This document shows, piece after piece, positions 17,395 to 26,298 of a stretch of 64,000 bases of DNA (the stretch's first letter is position 1; every line of letters starts with the position of its first letter). Both the position numbers and the translations under genes were made by a program. The notes below the pieces were generated by a model. It made no database searches, had not been told where the DNA came from, and saw nothing but the letters and a program-made list of their open reading frames with translations. Source of the DNA: Acholeplasmataceae bacterium (GTDB lineage Bacteria > Bacillota_I > Bacilli_A > Acholeplasmatales > Acholeplasmataceae); contig JAIPGC010000002.1 in assembly GCA_021736335.1 (NCBI GenBank), positions 57,456 through 121,455 of the forward strand, given 5' to 3'.

Positions 17395-17880
17395 ATGAAA
17401 AACATGGTTTTGAAAGATTTTTTGAAGCAATCAATGATTGCTGCAATTTATGTTGTTTTGGTATTTATCTTGAGATTTGCTAGCTTTGATTTGATACAGT
17501 TTAGAGTAGCTGAAGTTTTGATGATTCTTATTTTATTTGATAAGAAGAGCATCATTGGATTAACAATTGGATGTTTTATAGCAAACTGGTTAGGTGGCGC
17601 TATTGTTATTGATATTATTTTTGGCTCACTAGCGACAACTCTTGCAGGCATCTTAATGTATATGACAAGAAAACATATTTTATTATCACTTGTATGGCCA
17701 GCTGTGATTAATGGTTTAGTAGTCGGAGTTATTCTAACTTATGCTTATCAGCTTGCACCATTATATTATTCTATACCTTCAGTTTTTATTGGTGAAGCAG
17801 TTGTTATGTTTGCACTAGGCTTACCCATTTATTTATCACTTAAAGACAATGAACATTTCCTAGAGTTTTTTAGAAGCTGA
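17395..17880 (+). CDS. queT: QueT-family queuosine-precursor transporter (ECF S component)
   Basis: A 161-residue membrane protein with about five to six hydrophobic helices. The family pattern is clear: an N-terminal DFLKQSMIAAIYVVLVF helix, FRVAEVLMILILFDKKSIIGLTIGCFIANWLGG, and a loop leading into IDIIFGSLATTLAGILMY. QueT proteins are substrate-binding S components for ECF transporters, importing preQ1 or queuine. No queCDEF synthesis genes are seen here, so tgt plus queT suggests salvage. The preQ1-type riboswitch sits on its ribosome site. Confidence 0.9.
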   Translation: MKNMVLKDFLKQSMIAAIYVVLVFILRFASFDLIQFRVAEVLMILILFDKKSIIGLTIGCFIANWLGGAIVIDIIFGSLATTLAGILMYMTRKHILLSLVWPAVINGLVVGVILTYAYQLAPLYYSIPSVFIGEAVVMFALGLPIYLSLKDNEHFLEFFRS

Positions 17881-17901
17881 GCTTGTTGCTCAGTTTTTTT
17901 T
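17874..17901 (+). terminator. queT terminator
   Basis: The stem CTGAGC/GCTCAG (17877-17882 with 17888-17893), extendable by A-U pairs, is followed by T8. The queT TGA stop is inside the ascending arm. Confidence 0.85.
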
Positions 17902-17905
17902 ATTT

Positions 17906-17931
17906 AAAAAGCTAGCGTGTGCTAGCTTTTT
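17906..17931. terminator. Bidirectional terminator between queT and galT
   Basis: A perfect 11-bp palindromic stem AAAAAGCTAGC/GCTAGCTTTTT with GTGT loop, flanked by A and T runs, so it can work both ways. The galT stop codon TAG (minus, 17922-17924) lies inside the stem. Confidence 0.85.
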
Positions 17932-19394
17932 ATAATCTCTTCTATCCATTGATGTAACTTTTGATTTCCAATTTCAGTGAGTTTAAATACACCTGAGTCC
18001 TCAATGACACGTTCAAATTTTTTTCCTACTTCATTGAGTAATATTTGATCATCAATATAATCTAATAATTGCAAATCATTGATCCACGCTTCATGTTTAA
18101 TCAATTCATTGGGTAGTGATAATTCCTTCTTTAAAAAAGATCGAATGAGTTCAAGCTCTTTTTTTAATCTACCAGGTAATATCGCTAATCCCATAGCTTC
18201 TATCAATCCTATATTCTCTTTTTTGATATGATGAACATCTTGATGTGGATGGAAAATTCCATCAGGATATTCTTGGCTCGTACGATTATTTCTTAAAACG
18301 AGATAGAGTACATAAAATGTTTGTTGCTTTCTTAGAATCGGAGTTATTGTATTGTGAGGTGTATTTTTTGTATGAGATATGATATCTAGATTCTCACAAG
18401 TATAGTTTCTCCATGAATGTAAGATGTTTGTTGCTTGTTCGATTAATTCGATTCTAGAAGATGAAGTGAGTCTAATTGTTGATAATGGCCAATTCAAGTG
18501 TTCAACAGTGATATTTTCTTTAGCATGAAATGATTTAATAACAGATGCTTCTTCAATCGGAAAAACATGTTTTCCAGCTTGAAAATGATCATGATTGAGT
18601 ATCGAACCTCCGACAATAGGCAAATCAGCATTAGAACCAATAAAATAGGTTGGAAATAAATCAACAAAATCAAATAAATATTCAAATGTCTTATCACAAA
18701 TCTTCATTGGACGATGAAGATCATGCAAGATAATTGAATGTTCATTATAGTACTGATAAGGTGAATATTGGAAATGCCATAATTCATGCCCTAGTGTGAT
18801 GGGTACAAGCCGTAAATTCATTCTAGCATTAAAATAATTTTGTTCATTTTCTTTACACAAGACACACTTTGGTCTATTCAAATCAATCTGAATTGGTCTA
18901 AGTAAAGCCATAGCAATCTCTTTGGGATCTTTTTCAGGTTTTGCAAGATTGATCGTCATTTGCAAATTGCCATATTTTCCAGAATATGTCCAAGAGATAT
19001 TTTCTTTAAGTCTGATATTTTTAATATAATTAACATCGATTGAAAGACGATAAAGGTAATCAGTTGCTAGACTGGGATGAATTTCATAGAATTGATGAAA
19101 ATGTGCTTTTACTGTTCTAGGATCTGGCATGACTACATCAATGATTTTCGCCTCAAAAGCATCTCTTTCATCTAATATATTAGGTGTAAATAATTGTTTT
19201 TCATATGCGATATCTAGCAATTGATTCATCATGCGTGAGTAGTCGATATGAAATTGAGTTTTATGAACAATAAAATCACGGATGAGAAACATCTCACCTA
19301 ATTTTTTTTGTACTTGCTCAGTTTGTTCATCTTCAATCAAGTGATGAACAAGTGCATATTCAACTACCTTTGACAACAAATCTTTCAAATCCAT
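17922..19394 (-). CDS. galT: UDP-glucose:hexose-1-phosphate uridylyltransferase, class II GalT
   Basis: Transfers UMP from UDP-glucose to galactose-1-phosphate in the Leloir pathway. At 490 residues it is the long Firmicutes-type GalT, unrelated in length to the ~350-residue class I. The active-site neighbourhood NHDHFQAGKHVFPIE is present near residue 270, with RPIQIDLNRPKCVLCKENEQ and LGHELWHFQYSPYQYYNEHSI earlier. It is the last gene of galK-galM-galT, starting 6 bp after galM. No galE is in the window. Confidence 0.94.
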   Translation of the reverse strand: MDLKDLLSKVVEYALVHHLIEDEQTEQVQKKLGEMFLIRDFIVHKTQFHIDYSRMMNQLLDIAYEKQLFTPNILDERDAFEAKIIDVVMPDPRTVKAHFHQFYEIHPSLATDYLYRLSIDVNYIKNIRLKENISWTYSGKYGNLQMTINLAKPEKDPKEIAMALLRPIQIDLNRPKCVLCKENEQNYFNARMNLRLVPITLGHELWHFQYSPYQYYNEHSIILHDLHRPMKICDKTFEYLFDFVDLFPTYFIGSNADLPIVGGSILNHDHFQAGKHVFPIEEASVIKSFHAKENITVEHLNWPLSTIRLTSSSRIELIEQATNILHSWRNYTCENLDIISHTKNTPHNTITPILRKQQTFYVLYLVLRNNRTSQEYPDGIFHPHQDVHHIKKENIGLIEAMGLAILPGRLKKELELIRSFLKKELSLPNELIKHEAWINDLQLLDYIDDQILLNEVGKKFERVIEDSGVFKLTEIGNQKLHQWIEEIIKS

Positions 19395-19400
19395 CTTAAG

Positions 19401-20417
19401 TTAATCCTTTCGATAAAACTGATAGCTTATATGATGTTTATAAGGTTCGTTCTTTCTTAATATTGCAGAATTTAGTGATGGGTGATGAATACCACCTGGT
19501 TCATATTGACATTCTAAAGCAATGGATGAATGAATGGCATCATCTGTTATTTGTTCAAGTTGAATAGTTTCTGGAATGTTATGAGTATACATAACGATAC
19601 TTGGGTAACTGGTATCTATTGTCATGCCTAGCTTCGATTCAGTATCAAATAAATTAACTTGCTTTTCACTTTGGTTCAATATCCAACAATGATCAAAACC
19701 ATGAAATGGTGTGTTGATAACTTGTTGAATACGTTTGCCTAGATTTGAAGGAGTTCTAAAATCATAAGGTGTTCCTGTAACATCATCTTTGGCGATAAAA
19801 AGATAATCTGAATCTATATTAAGGTATTGATTAGCTTGAACAGAGAGCACATGATTAAAAATCTTTGTCTTCTTTTTTTGAAAATTAAAGTAAGGATGGC
19901 ATGTGATATTACATAATGTATCCTTATCTGATAAAGCATCATAATCAATTCTGAGTTCATTTTGATTGTTTAAGGTGTATGTAACATGTAATGTCAAATG
20001 ACCAGGAAAATTTTCTTCGCCATCAAGACTCATATATCGCATCGTAACTGATACTGCTTGAGGTGTTACTTCTTCGTTGATGATATCAAAGTTTTTAAAT
20101 GAAAACCCAACTTTTCCACCATGTAAATTTGTTTTTTTGGCACCTACAGGTTCAACGATATAACTTTTTTCATCAATTTGATAAGATGGAACGACTAATC
20201 TTCCACTCACACGTCCTACAGTCTTTCCATAATATGCTGTCGACTTCAAAAACTGGTTTAAATCAACTGGACTTAAAAGCATTTCGTGGTCTTCAAAAAG
20301 AATCTGATAGATTGCTGCACCATAGGATGTAAGGTCCACAGACATTTTTTCACTTTCCAAAGTAATCAATTCGATTGCTCCAACTTCTGATTGGACTTGT
20401 TTTCTGATTAATTTCAT
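19401..20417 (-). CDS. galM: Aldose 1-epimerase (galactose mutarotase)
   Basis: Interconverts alpha- and beta-D-galactose. The GalM beta-sandwich motifs are present: GRVSGRLVVPSY, TNLHGGKVGFSFKNFD (His), CNITCHPYFNF (second catalytic His), GFDHCWIL (substrate Asp) and ALECQYEPGGIHHPS with the catalytic Glu. The 338-residue length is normal. It starts directly after the galK stop, zero to one base apart, so translation is coupled within the gal operon. Confidence 0.94.
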   Translation of the reverse strand: MKLIRKQVQSEVGAIELITLESEKMSVDLTSYGAAIYQILFEDHEMLLSPVDLNQFLKSTAYYGKTVGRVSGRLVVPSYQIDEKSYIVEPVGAKKTNLHGGKVGFSFKNFDIINEEVTPQAVSVTMRYMSLDGEENFPGHLTLHVTYTLNNQNELRIDYDALSDKDTLCNITCHPYFNFQKKKTKIFNHVLSVQANQYLNIDSDYLFIAKDDVTGTPYDFRTPSNLGKRIQQVINTPFHGFDHCWILNQSEKQVNLFDTESKLGMTIDTSYPSIVMYTHNIPETIQLEQITDDAIHSSIALECQYEPGGIHHPSLNSAILRKNEPYKHHISYQFYRKD

Positions 20418-21578
20418 TTACTTCACCTCGTGGACACCATTTTCAAATGTTACTTCGAAAAATTGTGCATCTAGACCTGTTAGGTCTTTATATATTTGAC
20501 TAACTTGTTGTTTAAGTGTCAAAACGTTTTTATTTTCAACCAGTGCAATAGCACATCCACCAAAGCCTGCACCTGTGACTCTGGCACCTATGGCTCCATG
20601 ATTTAAAGCTGCTTCAACTAAAGTATCTAGATGATACCCCGTCACTTGATAATCATTTTTAAGTGATTGATGTGATTCATTTAACAGCCTAGCAAATCCT
20701 AAAGCATCACCTTTTGTCATCATTTCTTTTGATTGGATGGTTCGGTCTTGCTCTGTTATTGCATGCTTTACTCTTTGATAGATGATATCATCTTTGATCA
20801 TTTTTCTAATATTTGGCAAATCTGTAAGATTAAGTTCACATAAATATTTAATATCATACTTTTCCTTAAGGATTTTTAATCCTTGACTGCACTCATTGAC
20901 TCTTTCATTATATTTCGACTCAGTTGTTTTTCTTTGATAATTCGTATTCATAATCATCCATTGATATTGAGAAAATGTTGCATTTGATGTTTCCATCTCT
21001 AAAGTAGCAGTATTCATAAGCAGTGCTTTATCTTTAATACCACACGCAATAATCAATTGATCCATAATGCCGCAATGCATACCCATATAATCATTTTCTA
21101 CTTCTTGAGCCAATAAGGCAATATCAACTCGACTTAATTTCAAATGATATAATTCGTTTGCAATATATGCGACCAAAACTTCTAAAGAAGCACTACTTGA
21201 TAATCCTGATGCTGTAGGTAGATTACCTTCTATATATAGGTCAAATCCAAAAGGTAGTTCATATCCTCTTTTTTTAAGTAAGTCAAGTACACCTTTTGCA
21301 TAATTAGCCCATCCATCCTTTTGATTAAAAGATAGGTTGCTTAAGTCCGTATGGACAATACCTTCTAAAGTAAATTGACTTGAATATAACCTGATGATAT
21401 GGTCAGTTCGACTTCTGATGGCACCATATGTTCCTATTGAAATTGCAGCAGGAAAAACCAATCCACCATTATAATCGATATGTTCTCCAATGATATTGAC
21501 TCTACCAGGTGAAAAAAACACTCTGATCATATCATTATGATGATATATTTTATCAAATGCTTCAATCATAGAATTCAT
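20418..21578 (-). CDS. galK: Galactokinase
   Basis: Phosphorylates alpha-D-galactose with ATP. A GHMP-family kinase with the galactose signature GRVNIIGEHIDYNGGLVFPAAI, the ATP loop LPTASGLSSSASLEV, GIMDQLIIACG (catalytic Asp region) and the C-terminal GARVTGAGFGGCAIAL motif. The start follows AAAGGAG at 5-6 nt. At 386 residues it is standard. It heads galKMT but follows mutY by 23 bp without a visible terminator, so the operon may be read from the upstream phosphatase promoter. Confidence 0.96.
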   Translation of the reverse strand: MNSMIEAFDKIYHHNDMIRVFFSPGRVNIIGEHIDYNGGLVFPAAISIGTYGAIRSRTDHIIRLYSSQFTLEGIVHTDLSNLSFNQKDGWANYAKGVLDLLKKRGYELPFGFDLYIEGNLPTASGLSSSASLEVLVAYIANELYHLKLSRVDIALLAQEVENDYMGMHCGIMDQLIIACGIKDKALLMNTATLEMETSNATFSQYQWMIMNTNYQRKTTESKYNERVNECSQGLKILKEKYDIKYLCELNLTDLPNIRKMIKDDIIYQRVKHAITEQDRTIQSKEMMTKGDALGFARLLNESHQSLKNDYQVTGYHLDTLVEAALNHGAIGARVTGAGFGGCAIALVENKNVLTLKQQVSQIYKDLTGLDAQFFEVTFENGVHEVK

Positions 21579-21601
21579 GGTAACTCCTTTAAATGTTTCT
21601 T

Positions 21602-22624
21602 CTATTTTATTTTATCATAGAGCTTAATCTTTCGATGTGCAACTGCCATAGGAATATCCTTGATTGCATTTCTATCAATTTTAATCCAATCATCTTTTTT
21701 TCCTTTAAGTACACGAGCAAAATAGGTCTCCATCATCCAAATCTGATGTGTAAACACATGTTTATAAAGTGTTGGACTAGAATCTATGAGTTCAACTATA
21801 ATGTCTTGTGCTTCAAGTTCAGTTAACACATATTGGATGTTTTCAGCATCATATTGTGGATATTCATACATTCCTTTAAGAAGTTCTTCATCTCTTTTTC
21901 GAAGATAATATCCATCACCTGTATTTAAAATGAGTGTTATATATAAAAACAATTTTTTATCTTTGAGTTTAGATAATACCGGTAATTGATCGATGCGATC
22001 ATGATGATATGCATCACAATGATTTTGCAAAGGACACAACTCACATTTTGGTTGTTTAGGACTACATATTAAAGCGCCTAATTCCATCATAGCTTGTGTA
22101 TAGATATTGGGTTTTGCTAATTCAATATAGGATTGATTGATTTCATCAAGTTTCTTTTTATTTTTTTCTTGTCTCATATCAAGATCGATACCTAAATACC
22201 TAGATAAGACACGAATCACATTGCCATCAAGTGCACTATATGGTTTGTCATAAGCGATTGACATGATTGCTCCTGCTGTATATTTACCGATGCCCGGTAA
22301 AGATATGAGATCTTTATATTGATTTGGAAATATTCCTTTGTAATCTGAAACAATCTTCTTAGCTGCAAGATGCATATTTCTAAATCTTCTATAATATCCT
22401 AATCCTTCCACATCTTTTTGCAGCTCTTCTTCATTTGCTTGAGCAAGCTTTGACACATTAGGATATTTATCTTTGAACCGCTCAAAAAAAGGCAAGACAG
22501 TTTCAACTTGTGTCTGTTGAAGCATAATCTCGCTTATCCAAATGATATACGGATCTTTACTTTCTCTAAATGACAGCTTACGATGATTTTTCTCATACCA
22601 AGCTTCTAGAGCATGAATATTCAT
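21602..22624 (-). CDS. mutY: A/G-specific adenine glycosylase MutY
   Basis: Removes adenine opposite 8-oxoguanine. It shows SEIMLQQTQVETVLPFF, VEGLGYYRRFRNMHLAA, the helix-hairpin-helix LPGIGKYTAGAIMSIAY followed by the catalytic Asp in SALDGNVIRVLSRY, and the iron-sulfur loop C-x6-C-x2-C-x5-C in CSPKQPKCELCPLQNHC. A C-terminal NUDIX-like 8-oxoG recognition domain follows. At 340 residues it is complete. Its ATG shares a base with the phosphatase stop (TAATG). Confidence 0.95.
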   Translation of the reverse strand: MNIHALEAWYEKNHRKLSFRESKDPYIIWISEIMLQQTQVETVLPFFERFKDKYPNVSKLAQANEEELQKDVEGLGYYRRFRNMHLAAKKIVSDYKGIFPNQYKDLISLPGIGKYTAGAIMSIAYDKPYSALDGNVIRVLSRYLGIDLDMRQEKNKKKLDEINQSYIELAKPNIYTQAMMELGALICSPKQPKCELCPLQNHCDAYHHDRIDQLPVLSKLKDKKLFLYITLILNTGDGYYLRKRDEELLKGMYEYPQYDAENIQYVLTELEAQDIIVELIDSSPTLYKHVFTHQIWMMETYFARVLKGKKDDWIKIDRNAIKDIPMAVAHRKIKLYDKIK

Positions 22625-23148
22625 TATAATCTTACTTCTCTAACGCCACAATGCTCGATGACATCATCGAATCGTGTGAGTGTAGACATCACGATGCCAT
22701 GACAAACAACGATCACTTTTGTATATTTCTTATACTTGATTAAAGCAAGCTGTACGCGTTTTTTAATATCATCATAGGATTCCCAACGATACTTATGAGA
22801 TAAATTTCTAATGCCTTTTGCATCCAAATATTCATCAAATGATTTATTTGCATCTTGATCAAATAAAAATTTTGTATCAGGCATCCACTCATGTAGATCG
22901 TTTTCTACAGTAAGTGGTATTTGTGTTATTCTTGAAATGATAGCTGCCGTCTGTAAAGCTCTTGTATAAGGTGATGAAACAATGATTTCTGCTCCCTCAA
23001 ACAATGGGTCTTTTGCTCTTCTTTCAGCTTGAGCGACACCATTTTCAGTAAGTTTACCGAGATCATATCCCATCCCAAAATAGCCTCTTTCTATAACTTC
23101 ATCATAACGTGGTTCTCCGTGTCTTACTAAAATAAATTGTGTCTCCAT
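22624..23148 (-). CDS. Histidine phosphatase superfamily protein
   Basis: A phosphoglycerate-mutase-like phosphatase of 174 residues. It has FILVRHGEP with the phospho-accepting His at the N-terminus, then SSPYTRALQTAAI (second Arg), HEWMPD (acid Glu), and VVCHGIVMST with the second catalytic His. I start at 23146-23148, since the METQFILVRHG reading has a GGTGAGG site and fits family N-termini. The substrate cannot be told from sequence. It is the apparent first gene of the mutY-gal string. Confidence 0.88.
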   Translation of the reverse strand: METQFILVRHGEPRYDEVIERGYFGMGYDLGKLTENGVAQAERRAKDPLFEGAEIIVSSPYTRALQTAAIISRITQIPLTVENDLHEWMPDTKFLFDQDANKSFDEYLDAKGIRNLSHKYRWESYDDIKKRVQLALIKYKKYTKVIVVCHGIVMSTLTRFDDVIEHCGVREVRL

Positions 23149-23215
23149 AGTCCTCACCCTTTCTTCCATATTATAGCATAATGACCAAGCAATTTCATTT
23201 CACATATTTATCTGT

Positions 23216-23232
23216 TATGTTATAATAACATA
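23216..23232 (+). promoter_or_regulatory. Perfect 17-bp palindrome on the nitroreductase -10 box
   Basis: TATGTTAT-A-ATAACATA is a perfect inverted repeat centred on 23224. It contains TATAAT (23221-23226), the likely -10 box of the nitroreductase gene, 24 bp before its ATG. A repressor bound here would block transcription; no regulator gene is adjacent. The -35 region is weak. Confidence 0.6.
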
Positions 23233-23249
23233 GGTTTAGGAGGTACTTT

Positions 23250-23858
23250 ATGTCCATCATACTTGAAAGAAGAGCCATTAGAAAATATGACTCAAATATT
23301 AAAATTAGTAAAGAAGAAATGAAAACCATTTTAGATGAAGCAACCAGAGCACCATCTAGCATGAATATGCAACCATGGAGATTTGTTGTTGTATCCTCAC
23401 ATGAAGGTAAAGAACAACTAAAAAGTGTCTTAAAAGGAAATCAGTTGCAGTTAGAAACTTCTGCAGCTATGATTGTTATTTTCACTGATATCAAAAAATA
23501 TGATCTTGCAGAAAAAATCTTTGATAAGGCAGTCCAGATGAATTTAATGCCTGAAGATGTTAAAGAAAAACAATTAAGAAACATCTCAAATATGATACCT
23601 TACTTGAAAGATGAAAGTATTGAAAAAGCTGGTATGGTTGATGGAGGATTAGTGGCAATGCAGCTCATGCTTATTGCAAAAGAGCATGGTTATGATACTT
23701 GTCCAATTGGAGGATTTGATCATGATAAAATTGCAAATGTCTTAGGATTAGATGAAAAAAGATACAAGCCTGTTATGATTGTATCTATTGGAAAAAAAGC
23801 TGAAGATGGATACCATTCAGTTCGTCTTGATGTTGATGATATTACATATTGGATGTAA
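23250..23858 (+). CDS. Nitroreductase-family flavoprotein
   Basis: A 202-residue FMN-dependent NAD(P)H oxidoreductase. It shows LERRAIRKYDSN at the N-terminus (phosphate-binding Arg pair), ATRAPSSMNMQPWRFVVV (flavin and substrate cleft), a helical insert, and EHGYDTCPIGGFDHDKI followed by IVSIGKKAEDG. Nitroreductases reduce quinones, nitro groups or flavins; which applies here is unclear. It is a single-gene unit with AGGAGG, a palindromic operator candidate in its promoter, and its own terminator. Confidence 0.88.
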   Translation: MSIILERRAIRKYDSNIKISKEEMKTILDEATRAPSSMNMQPWRFVVVSSHEGKEQLKSVLKGNQLQLETSAAMIVIFTDIKKYDLAEKIFDKAVQMNLMPEDVKEKQLRNISNMIPYLKDESIEKAGMVDGGLVAMQLMLIAKEHGYDTCPIGGFDHDKIANVLGLDEKRYKPVMIVSIGKKAEDGYHSVRLDVDDITYWM

Positions 23859-23860
23859 AT

Positions 23861-23886
23861 AAAAGAGCCTTGTTAGGCTCTTTTTT
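23861..23886. terminator. Terminator between nitroreductase and ABC gene
   Basis: The stem AAAAGAGCCT/AGGCTCTTTT with TGTT loop has T6 on the plus strand and A4 on the other side. It serves the nitroreductase and probably the convergent ABC gene, whose stop is two bases away. Confidence 0.85.
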
Positions 23887-23887
23887 G

Positions 23888-26296
23888 TTAAATATCGTAT
23901 TGTGATAAGATTTGAGCTGGTGTCTTTCTAAGAAGTAATACAATAGGGATCATACCACCTATCACATTGATTCCATAAAGTACAACAACACCTGCTAAGA
24001 TTGTTAAAGGTGTGACTAAGAATATTCTAAACTGTCCAAGCAATGTTTGGCTAGCCAAATTGATTGCATAGGATGCAACTACAAAACCAATTAAAGATGT
24101 AATAGACGAGATAATCAATATTTCAACAAGGAATGAAATGAACAACTCACTCTTTTTCATACCTAAAGCACGATATACTGAAATCTCATATATTCTAGAA
24201 ATCATTGAAGAATGCATGACGAAATAAAATCCTAGCATGGCAAATCCAACGACAACTGCTGCAACAATTGAAACAGTAATTCTTAGTTCAAGCATAGCAT
24301 TATTAAAGAATACCGTGATTTGATCGATTTCATCTACTGCATTGATATCATCAGCTGTTAAATTTTCTACCAATTGTTCTGTGTCACTTACATAGACATA
24401 GTAATTTGTTTTATATGCAAAACGATATTGTTCTAGTGTTTCATTGGATGCGATAACAATTCTTTCAGTACTTGTAAATACACCTGAAACTGGTTGATTT
24501 AAGTATTGTAATGTTTTTGGCCATGAATTATCCAAAGGATCATTTGTAAGTGCACTGTATAAGGCTGATGATATCAAAATCTGATTGCCAACTGGTAATA
24601 TACCATAGGTTAAAACAACTTCATCTAAATATAGTCTACCAATGAACTCAGTTGATAATGCTGGTGCTACAGTCACAGATTGTGGTGTAATTAAGTTACT
24701 GAAATCTCTTGTGACATAGATGATCGAAATTTTAGTATCAATAATACCAACAATTTTTATTTCTTGATTACCAGTCCGATACCGTTCAACTAATAAATGC
24801 TTATAACTCCATATACCGTATTCCGATCCGGTTGAAGAGATAATTCGATCTGCCAAAGTCGTAGAAATTATAATTTCATTATCTGCAATGGGTCTTCTAC
24901 CTTCAACAATTCTTCCCGTAGCATGTTCTTCAATATCCATATACTCAGAAAATGTTAAAAGCGAATCTTCTACATGCGCAGGATCTATCACTTCTATCGA
25001 TGCACTACCTAACGTGTTAATATATAAAGAATCATCATCTCCAACATAGGTCAAAAACTCTTGATAAGTCATTTTATTCAATGAGTTTTCTGTTACAACC
25101 ACGTAATTGTCTTCATATCTTCTGCTATCTAGGTCAGGAATAATCGTTGCAGCTGCAAGAGATATCGCTACTGCAATGACTGCCCCAGCCATAATAAAGC
25201 TGAACAACATGATTTTTCCTCTACGAGAAGAATAGATGATTTTTTGTAAAGCAAGCATGAAGATTTGCTTAAGTGAAACGATGGTCTTAAAATTACGGTG
25301 TACATTTTTATTATCTAAAGCATCTAGCTTAAAGCTAGTCTCAAACATTTCTTCACGATTTTTCTTGACGTAACTTTCATTTTTGATGATTAAATTTGAT
25401 GAAGAATCAACATACTTAACTTTGTTAAATTGACTATCTACATCAATATATAATGTCTTATTCTTTACAATCAGGCGAATTTGAATTGGATCAACGATTT
25501 GTTTGGAATCATTGAATAAATTGATTGAGACATGGTCATCATTGAGTTCTGATAGGTTATCTAAATCCTTTAAATAAATGATGTTATCATCAGAGACATC
25601 ATGATCATGAAGCGCTTCATTGATATAATCATCAATAACGACTCCATCTTTAATTTCTAGAATGCGGTCTCCATATATTTTTGCGATATCTTTTTCATGT
25701 GTCACCAAAACAACGAGCTTCTGTTTAGAAATCTCTTTGATGATATTCATGATATCAAGCGTATTCTTAGAGTCTAGATTACCTGTAGGTTCATCAGCGA
25801 TGATGACTCTAGGATTTTTGACAAGTGCACGAGCAATAGCAACTCTTTGTTGTTGTCCACCAGAAAGTTGAGTTGATTTCTTCTTTCTAAATGGATACAT
25901 ATTCACAGCATTTAAAATGTAATTAACTCTATTTTCAACGATTTCAGGGTCAGAAATTCCCATCATCTTCAAAACTAAACCTATGTTATCAAAAACTGAT
26001 AATTGAGGTAAAAGATTGTAATTCTGGAAGATATAACCAATAGATTCGTTTCTTAATTTATCCCATGTACTTGAACTGTAACCACTAATCACTTGATTGT
26101 CAAATTCAATCGATCCTTGTTGAATGTTATCAAGTCCACCGATAACATTAAGTAGTGTCGTCTTACCAGAGCCAGATGGTCCTAATAAAACAACTAACCC
26201 AGTATCAGGAAAATCAATTGTCATATCATTAAGGACATGAATTTCATTTTTCTTATGTCTGAAAAAATACTTGTGTAAACCTTTGACTTTGATCAT
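23888..26296 (-). CDS. ABC exporter, fused ATPase-permease (MacB/FtsX type)
   Basis: An 802-residue protein. Residues 1-225 form an ABC ATPase (Walker [12 protein letters not shown]-loop, [15 protein letters not shown], Walker [15 protein letters not shown]-loop VTHEK). A linker follows, then one membrane helix near 365-385, a large extracytoplasmic domain (about 390-690) and three C-terminal helices ending in a FtsX-type permease. MacB-like proteins move peptides, lipids or toxins by mechanotransmission rather than import. It pairs with the similar upstream gene, 2 bp away. The substrate is unknown. Confidence 0.88.
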   Translation of the reverse strand: MIKVKGLHKYFFRHKKNEIHVLNDMTIDFPDTGLVVLLGPSGSGKTTLLNVIGGLDNIQQGSIEFDNQVISGYSSSTWDKLRNESIGYIFQNYNLLPQLSVFDNIGLVLKMMGISDPEIVENRVNYILNAVNMYPFRKKKSTQLSGGQQQRVAIARALVKNPRVIIADEPTGNLDSKNTLDIMNIIKEISKQKLVVLVTHEKDIAKIYGDRILEIKDGVVIDDYINEALHDHDVSDDNIIYLKDLDNLSELNDDHVSINLFNDSKQIVDPIQIRLIVKNKTLYIDVDSQFNKVKYVDSSSNLIIKNESYVKKNREEMFETSFKLDALDNKNVHRNFKTIVSLKQIFMLALQKIIYSSRRGKIMLFSFIMAGAVIAVAISLAAATIIPDLDSRRYEDNYVVVTENSLNKMTYQEFLTYVGDDDSLYINTLGSASIEVIDPAHVEDSLLTFSEYMDIEEHATGRIVEGRRPIADNEIIISTTLADRIISSTGSEYGIWSYKHLLVERYRTGNQEIKIVGIIDTKISIIYVTRDFSNLITPQSVTVAPALSTEFIGRLYLDEVVLTYGILPVGNQILISSALYSALTNDPLDNSWPKTLQYLNQPVSGVFTSTERIVIASNETLEQYRFAYKTNYYVYVSDTEQLVENLTADDINAVDEIDQITVFFNNAMLELRITVSIVAAVVVGFAMLGFYFVMHSSMISRIYEISVYRALGMKKSELFISFLVEILIISSITSLIGFVVASYAINLASQTLLGQFRIFLVTPLTILAGVVVLYGINVIGGMIPIVLLLRKTPAQILSQYDI

Positions 26297-26298
26297 GA

